Source of the DNA: Hexactinellida sp. DTS-2022
Taxonomy: Eukaryota; Porifera; Hexactinellida
Direction of reading: 5' to 3'
Assembly (NCBI GenBank): GCA_028753945.1
Contig: JAPNXP010000006.1
Span: 434,001 to 498,000, forward strand
DNA: 64,000 nt
Below the pieces are notes generated by a model that worked only from the letters and a program-made list of their open reading frames with translations, was not told the origin of the DNA and did not search any database. Position 1 is the first letter of the stretch. Each line of letters begins with the position of its first letter. Made by a program: the position numbers and the translations under genes. Below, piece by piece: positions 1 through 10,706 of this stretch.

Positions 1-373
1 GCTCCTGAATGCTAGACGAAGGCATACTAATACTATACTGAATACAAGACGAAGGCAAGCCTCTTGTTGAAATATTATTGTTATTAGTTATCAGTAGTTT
101 CGACCAAGGCAAGAGGATGGTTAATGCAACTTTAACTGTTGCATTATTGAGAAGAATTATGAATTTAAATGTATTTTAACAAGATATCTGAACTTAATTA
201 TTCTCTGGACTTAAGGCGGATAACGTGTAAAAGAGCCATCTAAGTGGGTCTCATTGAATATTCAGTCAAGGGCCTCGGAATTGCTTAATCCGGCACTGAG
301 TAACAGCATAACAGCATTGCAATATAAGGAGTCATTAAATGAAAGCACTGAACTAATGCAATAAGTCTGCTAG

Positions 374-381
374 TATAAATA
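374..381 (+). promoter_or_regulatory. TATA box of the first tandem gene
   Basis: TATAAATA lies 120 bp before the ATG at 501. The same octamer or a near match precedes most intronless genes in this window. The rest of 1-500 shows no gene; the short motif gacgaaggca recurs at 14-60. The second tandem copy does not carry this box. Confidence 0.5.
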
Positions 382-500
382 AGAAAATAATTCTATAATA
401 TAACTAACGAACTAACAACAATTTTTTCTACCTAACCTAGTTCACCACATAATTGAGACTGTTAATTAATATTAAATAACAATCAATTAATTGACTAGGA

Positions 501-1511
501 ATGGCAAGAAACGACCAATTAACTGATACTCTTTCAGAAGGTAACATAATGAGTGCTTACAGTGACCTGCTGGTTGATATAAATGAATGTTTGAATCTAT
601 TAAAAAGTCTCGAAAGGGACAGGACTTGGGGGGAACTTGTTACTGATTGGGCAGCAGGGGACAGAGGCAAACTGAATCTACCAAGAATGCAAAATCAACT
701 GGATGAGATGAAAGAGGAAATTGAAAAAGGAATTAAAGTAACCACTAAACTATTTATGAAATTAAACACTCTCAAATTAATAGAACAATCTCGTGATCAC
801 AAATCGTTAACAACTGGAGACGAAAACCCAGATGAAGTGAAAAAAATGTCGTTCAGTGATTATTTGAAAAAACAATTCGAATCACTGAATAAAATTTTCG
901 AAAAATTAAAAAATACGGGCTTTCTAGAACCTAAAAAAATTGTTGTTGACGTTAACGACCCTGTTTTGTCGATATTAATATATATTAAAGATATAGGCTC
1001 TGACAGAGGAATAAAATACAAAGAGCTCCAATTCCTAAGTGACTCACTCAATAAACCTCGGGCCTTAGCTTTATTTCAAGCTTGCCATAGTTCATTGCAA
1101 AATGTAATCGTTGAACTAGATTATATGTTAGAAACTTCCAAAGAAATTGTGTTAGCTAAAGCAAATCAGCCGAATATTTCTAACTTTTACTACCCGACTT
1201 TTCAGGGTAATTCGGGCGCTTGTTTCTTACCTGTAACCCACCAAACTCCAGAGAACAAACACCAACTTACTGACGAAACTAGCACTCGAACTCAACCTAC
1301 GCTAGATGATGGAATAAAAGCAACGCGAATTTATGACAAAACTCTTCAGGAGAACATTCAATCACTGCAAGAATCAGAACCAGAAATGAATGAAGAAATG
1401 CGAAAAAGAATTGCAACTAAGTTAGCAGAGACCGCGTGCAAAACCTTCTTAAGGGAAAATCTAAATTATTCTGAGACAGAAGTTAATGAATACCTTGAAA
1501 AAATTATTTAG
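501..1511 (+). CDS. Unrecognised coiled-coil protein, tandem copy 1
   Basis: This is an intact single-exon frame of 336 residues beginning MARNDQLTDTLSEGN. I do not recognise the family. The sequence is rich in Lys, Glu and Leu and looks mostly alpha-helical. A Leu/Glu-rich segment at about residues 60-95 and another at 110-145 could form coiled coils. No signal peptide or membrane segment is visible. The C-terminus (about 290-336) carries PEMNEEMRK, then ten residues, then CK. The same spacing occurs near the C-terminus of the gene at 60965-62032. The ATG follows a TATA box at 374-381, and an AATAAA signal is at 1732-1737. A second copy about 94 percent identical in protein follows at 2241. 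The function is unknown. Confidence 0.7.
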   Translation: MARNDQLTDTLSEGNIMSAYSDLLVDINECLNLLKSLERDRTWGELVTDWAAGDRGKLNLPRMQNQLDEMKEEIEKGIKVTTKLFMKLNTLKLIEQSRDHKSLTTGDENPDEVKKMSFSDYLKKQFESLNKIFEKLKNTGFLEPKKIVVDVNDPVLSILIYIKDIGSDRGIKYKELQFLSDSLNKPRALALFQACHSSLQNVIVELDYMLETSKEIVLAKANQPNISNFYYPTFQGNSGACFLPVTHQTPENKHQLTDETSTRTQPTLDDGIKATRIYDKTLQENIQSLQESEPEMNEEMRKRIATKLAETACKTFLRENLNYSETEVNEYLEKII

Positions 1512-1662
1512 AACTTTTTGAACCTAACTTTTTATACTTTATATATTTTGAACCTAACTTTTTATACTTTATATATTTGAACCTAACTTTTTATACTTTT
1601 TATATTTTGAACCTAACTTTTATACTTTTTATATTTTGAACCTAACTTTTTATTTAACTTTT
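1511..1662 (+). repeat. 3' UTR minisatellite, about 30-bp unit
   Basis: About five copies of a unit containing gaacctaactttttatac follow the stop of tandem copy 1. Only about two copies are present after copy 2 (3489-3545), so the array length has changed since the duplication. Confidence 0.8.
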
Positions 1663-1959
1663 TAAACTCTATAACTATCTAGTATTATAATGTTTTATTC
1701 CATGTTTTCTACTTATATTTATTTATTTATTAATAAAATAATGGTCTTCCCGGTTCGCAAAGGTGACTTTTTGATGTTATAAATGACCTTGCTACTGCGT
1801 GAAAATTACTTTACAAACGTGTTGCTGATATACAAAAATAAATTATCTAAAATTCTAGAATAATCCATGTGACATACGTAGTTGATTCAGTTCAGTATGT
1901 TGCTTATTTGGGAGCCAAGGTATATCAATAAACACCTTTATAGTGATGATTACTTGAAG

Positions 1960-2084
1960 AAAAATCTAAAATTACAGCTGTGCCGATGGCATTTTCTTTT
2001 GGAGGCACTATCAATCAAACAACCACCAAAACATAGTGCCTCCAAAGGAGCATACTGTCGGCACAGCTGTAATTTTAGATTTTT
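1960..2084. mobile_element. Palindromic MITE, family A, copy 1
   Basis: The terminal inverted repeats begin aaaaatctaaaattacagct and extend into tgccga. The arms also share ggaggcacta / tagtgcctcc further in. The centre is a short AT-rich loop. No coding capacity is seen. Confidence 0.8.
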
Positions 2085-2240
2085 AATATATATTATTTAA
2101 TTCCATAATCTACTTACAGTATACAACACCGCTTAAGATAAATTATATTGTGACTGTTTGTAACTCTCATTTTGTTCCACTTAAATGTCCACCACATAAT
2201 TGAGATTGTTAATTACTAAATAACAATTAATTGACTAGGA

Positions 2241-3311
2241 ATGGCAAGAAACGACCAATTAACTGATACTCTTTCAGAAGGTAACATAATGAGTGCTTAC
2301 AATGACCTGCTGGTTGATATAAATGAATGTTTGATTCTATTGAAAAGTCTCGAAAGGGACAGGACTTGGGGTGAACTTGTTACTGATTGGGTTGCAGGGG
2401 ACAGAAACAAACTGAATCTACCAAGAATGCAAAATCAACTGGATGAGATGAAAGAGGAAATTCAAAAAGGAATTGAAGTAACCACTAAACTATTTATGAA
2501 ATTAAACACTCTCAAATTGATAGAACAACCTCGTGATCACAAATCGTTAACAACTGGAGGCGAAAACCCAGATGAAGTGAAAAAAATGTCGTTCAGTGAT
2601 TATTTGAAAAAACAATTCGAATCACTGAATAAAATTTTCGAAAAATTAAAAAATACGGGCTTTCTTGAACCTAAAAAAATTGTTGTTAACGTCAACGACC
2701 CTGTTTTGTTGATACTAATATATATTAAAGATGTAGGCTCTGACAGAGGATTGAAATATCAAGAGCTCCAATTCCTAAGTGACTCACTCAATAAACCTCG
2801 GGCCTTAGCTTTATTTCAAGCTTGCCATACTTCATTGCAAAATGTAATCGTTGAACTAGATTATATGTTAGAAACTTCCAAAGAAATTGTGTTAGCTAAA
2901 TCAAATCAGCCGAAAATTTCTAACTTTTACTACCCGACTTCTCAGGGTAATTCGGGCGCTTGTTTCTTACCTGTAACCCACCAAACTCCAGTGAACAAAC
3001 ACCAACTTACTGACGAAACTAGCACTCGAACTCAACCTACGCTAGATGATGGAATAAAATCAACGCGAATTTATGACAAAACTCTTCAGGAGAACATTCA
3101 ATCACTGCAAGAATCAGAACCAGAAATGAATGAAGAAATGCGAAAAAGAATTGCAACTAAGTTAGCAGAGACTGCGTGCAAAACCTTCGTAAGGGAAAAT
3201 CTAAATTATTCTGAGACAGAAGTTAAAACTTCTTATTACTGGCTTCTTTTTATTGGCTTCTTCTTTCTTTCTGGCTTCTTTCTTTCTTACCTGTACAGGC
3301 TGTACCTGTAA
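2241..3311 (+). CDS. Unrecognised coiled-coil protein, tandem copy 2, with a hydrophobic tail
   Basis: A 356-residue frame. Its first 328 or so residues match copy 1 with about 20 substitutions and no indels. By hand count there are about 20 replacement codons against 8-9 silent changes. After ENLNYSETEV the reading continues into a different C-terminus (KTSYYWLLFIGFFFLSG and onward). That tail is about 28 residues, strongly hydrophobic and aromatic, and encoded by a pyrimidine-rich insert with repeated ggcttctt. It could be a tail anchor or a neutral accident. The unit lacks the TATA box of copy 1 because the duplication breakpoint lies after it. An AATAAA is at 3620-3625. Expression is uncertain. 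Confidence 0.6.
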   Translation: MARNDQLTDTLSEGNIMSAYNDLLVDINECLILLKSLERDRTWGELVTDWVAGDRNKLNLPRMQNQLDEMKEEIQKGIEVTTKLFMKLNTLKLIEQPRDHKSLTTGGENPDEVKKMSFSDYLKKQFESLNKIFEKLKNTGFLEPKKIVVNVNDPVLLILIYIKDVGSDRGLKYQELQFLSDSLNKPRALALFQACHTSLQNVIVELDYMLETSKEIVLAKSNQPKISNFYYPTSQGNSGACFLPVTHQTPVNKHQLTDETSTRTQPTLDDGIKSTRIYDKTLQENIQSLQESEPEMNEEMRKRIATKLAETACKTFVRENLNYSETEVKTSYYWLLFIGFFFLSGFFLSYLYRLYL

Positions 3312-3492
3312 CCCACCAAACTCCAGAGAACTAACACCAACTTGCTGACGATTCTAGCACTCAACTCAACCTACGCTAGATGAATCTAAGATGATGGAAT
3401 AAAAGCAACGCGAAATTATGACAAAACACATTCAATCACTGCGAGAAACAGAACCAGACATGAGTGTAGAATGCGAAAATTATTTAGAGCTT
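3300..3492 (+). pseudogene. Degenerate repeat of the tandem-gene 3' coding end
   Basis: Just after the stop of copy 2, sequence matching about 1228-1511 of copy 1 reappears in shortened form with small deletions: acctgtaacccaccaaact, then the ACTAGC/ACTC stretch, and an ending equivalent to attatttaga. It looks like the original 3' coding end of copy 2, displaced by the insert that created the hydrophobic tail and no longer constrained. Confidence 0.7.
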
Positions 3493-3847
3493 TTTGAACC
3501 TAACTTTTGATACTTTTTATATTTTGAACCTAACTTTTTATTTAACTTTTTAAACTCTATAATTATCTAGTATTATAATGTTTTATTCCATGTTTTCTAC
3601 TTATTTTTTATTATTTATTAATAAAATAATGGTCTTCCCGGCTTCGCAAAGGTGACTTTTTGATGTTATAAATGACCTTGCTACTGCGTGAAAATTACTT
3701 TACAAACGTGTTGCTGATATACAAAAATATATTAACTAAAATTCTAGAATAATCCATGTGACATACGTAGTTGATTCACTTCAGTATATTGCTATTTGGG
3801 AGCCAAAGTATGTCAATAAACACCTTTATAGTGATGATGACTTGAAG

Positions 3848-3973
3848 AAAAATCTAAAATTACAGCTGTGCCGATGGCATTTCCTTTTGGAGGCACTATC
3901 AATCAATTAAACCACCAAAATATAGTGCCTCCAAAGGAACATACTGTCGGCACAGCTGTAATTTTAGATTTTT
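3848..3973. mobile_element. Palindromic MITE, family A, copy 2
   Basis: Near-identical to 1960-2084 and in the same position relative to the upstream gene. It ends about 195 bp before the dynein start codon, so it sits in the likely dynein promoter region. The remainder of 3974-4168 shows no TATAAATA. Confidence 0.8.
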
Positions 3974-4168
3974 AATAATTTATTTATTATTTTAAATCGA
4001 TTACAATGGTGTTGGCCGATAAACAAAATACGAATTAATTTAATTTATCAAATAATCCATGTGCCAAATCCTCCACAAAATATAAGCAAACACTAATTGA
4101 ATAATTTAAAATATTTTAAAAAGGTTGTATTAGAAGGTTTATCAGGAATTCCTAACTGGCTATCCCGA

Positions 4169-7100
4169 ATGGCCTACACACAGTCGCATCCCCGAACTAA
4201 GTACAAACTGAATGGAGTGCATAATGGAACTGAAACTAAAGAAGAAAAGGTACTATTAATACTCATACTCATATTATTATATTTACCCATGGTCTAATTA
4301 TGTTATTATATAGTCAGGTTATTTATTATGACATTCAAGGGAACAAAAATTTTGTTTTCATAATAGAGAGACTTTATAATAAACAAACTCAATTAATACA
4401 AACCCTATGTAAGTTGTTAAATTGGGACCATAGGGCTTTTTCATAATAAAAGTGGGAAATTGTTCACAATAAGCAAACCTGACTGTGAAAAATCCAGAAA
4501 TTTATAATTATGTCGGTATACAACCGATATTTTCCGAATTTTCCAGTAATTACAGTTACCAACTAATGTGTTTATATTTCATCATACCAATGTCATTTTA
4601 TTGACCCGGCGCTTATTCGGGGAAATACGGTATATGAACCATTCTATTGTTTAGAACCTGACTGTACTTAGTTAAAATACTTATATGTACCATGGATACT
4701 TGTATTGTTTAGAACGGATTTATGAAATCGGTTAAAGGCGGAAAGCCCTTCCTCCCCCCACTCGGCTCAGTCGATAAGAGCGAAATTCGCAAATTCAGAT
4801 CTGTGGACAGTTTGACGAATCAGAGCTCTCTCCTCAGACACAGGCACTCTAGAGTGGAGGAACAGAAAGTGGCAGACATTATGTAAATATTGATTAGGAA
4901 AATATAGGGAAAAAATAGAATAGGAACACCAGGGGACCGTCGAAAATTCTTCATAATACCGGAGTAATTTGTATGCATTGTATAGGCTAGGGGAATTAAA
5001 TGTTGTCTCATTAACCGATTACAAAAATTAGATTTGGGGTCCAAAAATCGCAAGGATCAAGAAATGTAGACAGGGGCCCAAAAATAGTTTCGATACAGAA
5101 ATAGAATTTTATATTGGACGCATAATTGATATGTAAGTAGTCCATTTTCCAACAAAATACCATTGGGAAATTATACCCTAAACCCTGAATTATGTAGTGT
5201 ACTAACCGCTTAACGTGAGTCTACTGTATTACGATCTCTGCCTAATTGCTTCTATTTATAGTCACGAGAGAGCTCTGAGAGAAAACCAGCTGACTATAAT
5301 AGCTACGAAGGTTAATCGACCAATCAGTGAGGAGCCTCCCGCAGCTCAAATGTCAGACGACAGGAGAATTAGAGTTAGTTATATTATTGTATCAACTATG
5401 CTGGTTATAAGAACATTATTTGCAGTTATTATATTGTACAGTAGATACCGGTTATAAGAACATTATTTGCAGTAGTTATATTGTACAGTAGATACCTGTT
5501 ATAAGAACATTATTTGTATTATTAAGTGGTGCTTACTTATATATCTGCTAACCATTTTCAATATAATCCCAAAGGTGAATTTGGATGTTAAAAATGACCT
5601 TATCAAAAGCTTGATAATTCATTTTGAAAATTAATGAATTATTCTACCCAATGCAAAATAATTGGACACAGGAAATATGGATAACTATTTTATTTATTTT
5701 TTAAATTAATAATTAATTCTTCTATAATTAGTAAAATAAAAATTATAATTAATTCTTCTATAATTAGCTGAAAATTGCTTTGGAATGATGTTTCCCGATA
5801 TATAAGCTAATCCTATTTAACAATATACCATGCATAATACGTACTAACGAGGTACAATATACAATGGATAATACGCACTAACGAGGTACATTGTACCATG
5901 GATACACTATGTATTATTTAGCTTAACTACGAGACGTTACACACGGCCGTTATGAAGGCCCCTACGCGGGGAATACAAACTGCAACTGTTGGGAATATCC
6001 ACTCACTTCTGTCGGATGAACTTATCCATGGTTTTCCTGATCTGTTTGATGAGCTAACTCAGGAAGTTACACAGATGTATTATAACAGCATGAAGAGAGT
6101 AACCGGTTAGTTGTAGGGTAGTTAGAATATCCATGGTACATTTGTATGTTCTCTATTGTTTGTATGAATAAACCATGGATATGAAACGTAGAGTAAATTC
6201 ATAAAAATTTTCTACACCTAAAATATAATTCAAGTTGTTGCTTTTTTAGAAATATCCATCGTTATTATTATTTTTTAGAAGCTCTCATTTATTGGAACAC
6301 GGATAAGGCGAAGTATTTTTAATTATTCTACTAATTTTATTTTATCCTACGATATAATTAAGATACAATTGTGATTTAATCACGATTTATTTACGAATAT
6401 TTTATATAACAAATATAGTATAGATGTATTTACTGTATCTTTAGTCCAACATACGCTGTTAAAGCCTCCTGTTAACGGTCTATCCCCAGACGTCCCTCTC
6501 CCCGAGGAGAGAACAGGACTGGACCACTCCACCCCCTGGAGAGACAGCTACGAAGCGAACAGAGAATCTCTAAGGATCTCTCTGCTCATTCTGCATCCGC
6601 TGCATCAGGAGCTGTTGCTGCTGTGGAGGAAGTTTGGGGGGAATTCCATTCTGTCACTCGAGAAACTAAGGTATTGATAGTACTGTTGAACCTCGTTAGT
6701 ATAGTAGAACCTGATAATTGTGATTATTGTAATACAGTGAATGCCGGTTATAAGAACATCGTCGGGAACTGCACTTAATCTGTTTATAACCGGCATGTTC
6801 TTATAACCGACATAAATTATATAGGGTATATGGCAACCGTTTTCCAACATAGTGTTCTTATATCCGATATGTTCTTATAACCGGTGTGCTTATATCCGAC
6901 ATCTACTGTATACATTTAAATGGTGATACTTATACACATGATGGTTATACACATTTTTCGTAAAAATCTCGTTAGTACCTCGTTAGTACTAGTAAAAAAG
7001 CATGCTCCAAAAAAGCATGCTGTAAAACTAATTTTTTCCCAAAAATTAACCTTTACGAAGCCGGGTTTTTATATTGATAATAATGTGTTAGAATTGATTA

Positions 7101-10100
7101 TATATACTTAATGTTATATTTATAATGATGTTTGAAATTCTTAATAAATTTCATTTTAGGGAGAGAGGATCGATTGAATTGGAGTCATTCAGGAATGATC
7201 TAATTTTAGAACGAGACAGCAAGGTATCAGAAATACAGGAAAATTGGTATTTGGAAGTTTCAGAATTATTTGTGTCAAAACACAAACAAAGTTTGGATCT
7301 TATGTCTGAAAAGACTTTGGTACAATTTCATAGATCCGTTGACACTCTCATGTCGAACCAGGTATTGTTTTGTTGTTGTTGTTGTTATTATGTACAGTCA
7401 AGTTTGTTTTATTATGAACATTGAAGGGACCAAAATTGTGTTCATAAAAGAGAGACTTGATAAAAAGCGAACTCAACTTAACAAAAACCCTATGTAAGTT
7501 GTTAAATTGGGACCATAGGGCTTGTTCATAATAAAGTTCACAATAAGCAGACTTGACTGTATTATAACTGTTGTTGTTGTTGTTGTTTACCTTTTAATGG
7601 AATATGTTTGTTTGTAGATCAGTGAGTTAGTACGACAATCTTTGGAAAACTGGGTAAATCTATTCGGTCCAGAAATGAAGGTTAAAAGACCGGATTTCAA
7701 ACTTCAGTTGTGTTTGGATGAAGATTCCATTGTGTACTATCCGTCGCTAAGGGATGTTGAGAATTGTATTATGGATATTCAGAAAATGATCGAACTAAGT
7801 TTGAGCTCAATTCCTACAATTAAAGTTAGTTCGTTCCCTATAATTCATGGCTCAAACACAGTATAACTCGGTTATAACGTACCCCCTCGGGAATGGAATA
7901 AGTACGTATTAACAGAGTTTACTCTACATAGAAAAATACATACTGCTTTATAAACTTGGTTAAATATATTAGTACATATTAACCCAGGTACGTTATAACC
8001 GAGTTATATTGTACATGACAGTAGAACCTCGTTAGTACGAACACTATTTCAGTTCCCTTCAAAGCTTTTTCAATACAAATGACACCGGATAATACAAACA
8101 AATTTAGACGTTCCCCTGGTGTTCGTACTAACGATTAACAAGGTTCTACTGTATTTTCTTTATAGGTAGGCGGTCTATAAAAGCTCATACAAAATACGCA
8201 AAAAATCTGTAGACTGTCTATAAATCTGTAGACCAAAAGATAGTATTTAAGTCCCAAAAGTGGTCTATTTCTGACTGTCTACATATAAGTTATTTCTTAT
8301 ATTTTTGTTGTTTAATTCCTTCACTTGACATTACATTATTTTCATATCCGCTCTATTTATAGTCCTCACTAAACAGCCGGGCTAAGCCTATATTTCTGCG
8401 CGGCAAAGTGGATAGTTCGGTTTCAGATATGTGTCTGAGGGACATTAAGAAATGTCTGCATACTCTATTGACTCCTGCTAGGACATATTGTGATACTTTC
8501 TCTAAGTTTAATGTTCTCATTGATGGGACAGCTGATAATCAAGTTGATGTGTTCCTAAGTGAGGAACATAGTTTTGAGGATTATGAAAATGTAAGTGTTT
8601 GTTTGTTGTTTGTTGTGTATTTTTGAGTGTTTGTTTGCTTGTTTATTTGGTTGGGCTTGGTGTTTATTTGTAATTTACTTGTTTATTTATTTGGTGTTTT
8701 TGTTAGTTAGTTAGTTAGTTAGTTTGTTTGGTTGGTTGGTTGGTTGTTTGTTTGTTTGTTTGTTTATTTATTTATTTATTTATTGTTAGTTAGCTATAGT
8801 TAGTTTGTTAGTTTATTTGGTTGGGGTTACTTTTTGTTTATTTGTAATTTACTTTTTTTATTTTTAGTTTGTTTGTTACTCCACACTTCCTATATTTAGG
8901 AGATAACAAAGTACCAAGATCTCTCCTTGGAGATAACAAGTGTATTTGGAATTCACTTATTAGACATGCTACATATCGACTGCGAGAATCTTAAAACAGG
9001 ACTCAATGTTAGAGCCAATCAAATCACAGAGAAGTTAACAAGCAGATTAGTAGGGGACTATCTTGCTGAAAATATAAGGTTTAGAATTTATAATTATAAT
9101 AATTTTATATCCACTCAACTATATACAGTAGACTCTCGTTAATAGGAACACCAGGGGACCGTAGAAATATGTTCGTATTATCCGGAATTCGTATTAACCG
9201 GAGTCACTTGCATGCATTTGTATAAGCTAGGGGAATTAAACCTTGTACAGTGGATGCCATAATAATATCGTCGGTAACTGCATATAGTGTTCTTATAACC
9301 GACATAAATTATATAGGATATATGCCAACCGTTTTCCAATAGAATGTTCATATAACCGGTGTTCTTATATCCGGCATCTACTGTACTCCTTAATCGATAT
9401 TCCCTTATCCGTATTAACGAGAATCTACTGTATTTATAACATTTAATGTTTATTTATTAATAATTTGTTGTTTCCTAGGATTTGTACCGAATTTGAGAAT
9501 TTCAAATCCCGCTCTCTGACAGTACCAGCTGACTCCACTCAAATAACAGAACTAACTAAATACATGGAGACCGCTAAATCCGATCTTATACCGACCCTAT
9601 GCGAGGATATTTCCCGTATCAGATCCCATATGACGTATATACTTAGTGTTCATAAGTGCGATCAATCGGTGTTCGATTTGAATAGCGTTACAATTGATTG
9701 GCCGAAAAGGCTTGAGCCTATTTTCGATAAGAATGAGAATAATCTGTTGGAGGCGGGGATGCGAGCTGAAAAAGCACTTTTGGAGAAAAGAGACAAACTT
9801 AAGATAGAGATTGAGAAAGCCACGAGGTACATTAGTATTTATTGAAACGAGCCTTTTGGTCTCAGTCGTTTCGCGACGGATAAGTCAACTAATGTGCTTT
9901 CATTTTATCAAACAAATCCCATTTTTATTGACCCGGCGCTTATTCAGGGAAATACGGTATTTTGTTATTGTGCCGACTAAGAAAAATCTAAAATTGCAAC
10001 TGTGCCATTGTTATGTATTGTGCCTACTAAAGAAAAATCTAAAATTGCAGCTGTGCCGACTAGAAAAATCTAAAATTGTTGCTATCCCATTGTATTTATT

Positions 10101-10706
10101 GTGCCCACTAAAGAAAAATCTAAAATTGCAACTGTGCCGACTAGAAAAATCTAAAATTGTAGCTGTACCATTGTATTTATTGTGCCTACTAAAGAAAAAT
10201 CTAAAATTGCAGCTGTGCCGACTAGAAAAATCTAAAATTGTAGCTGTACCATTGTATTTATTGTGCCGACTAAAGAAAAATCTAAAATTGCAGCTGTGCC
10301 GACTAGAAAAATCTAAAATTGCAACTGTGACATTGTAATTTATTGTGCCTACTATAGAAAAATCTAAAATTGCAGCTGTGCCGACTAGAAAAATCTAAAA
10401 TTGCAACTGTGCCATTGTTATTTATTGTACCTACTATAGAAAATCTAAAATTGCAGCTGTGCCGACTAGAAAAATCTAAAATTGTTGCTGTACTATTGTT
10501 ATTTATTGTGTCTACTATAGAAAAATCTAAAATTGTAGCTGTGCCATTGTTATTTGTTATTATTTATCTGTATTATTGCCTGTAGGCGAGGAGAGGAATT
10601 CCAGCTCTGCAGCGACATCCAGTCTGTGGGGAAGTATGCTGTCGATATTGTCAAACTACAGAAGACCGTTAATGAGCTCAGAGAGAGAACTATACTCATT
10701 AACGAG
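4169..10706 (+). CDS. Dynein module: N-terminal stem, exons 1-11
   Basis: Exons: 4169-4249, 4713-4882, 5262-5373, 5922-6105, 6445-6670, 7160-7361, 7618-7824, 8363-8590, 8900-9078, 9479-9826, 10586-10706 (about residues 1-686). The first about 120 residues are basic, Pro/Ser-rich and probably disordered ([14 protein letters not shown]). They are followed by helical stem sequence. In inner-arm dyneins this region binds actin/centrin or p28 light chains, and the sequence itself does not say which. Exon 2 ends two bases into a codon that exon 3 completes as Ile. That phase match is the main support for the short first three exons. Confidence 0.8.

Larger units (their letters stand above)
441..3973 (+). 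repeat. Tandem segmental duplication
   Basis: Unit 1 spans about 441-2084 and unit 2 about 2190-3973. The homology starts in the 5' leader (caccacataattgaga), covers the coding frame and 3' flank, and runs through the same palindromic element inserted at the same site. That element therefore predates the duplication. The left breakpoint lies downstream of the TATA box of unit 1. Unit 2 carries an altered coding end and an extra degenerate tail. Confidence 0.85.

Noticed and set aside
9811-10585. Open frames of 175 and 71 codons after dynein exon 10
   Set aside because: They run through the 81-bp MITE-arm array and simply repeat the peptide of the arm; no independent coding evidence.
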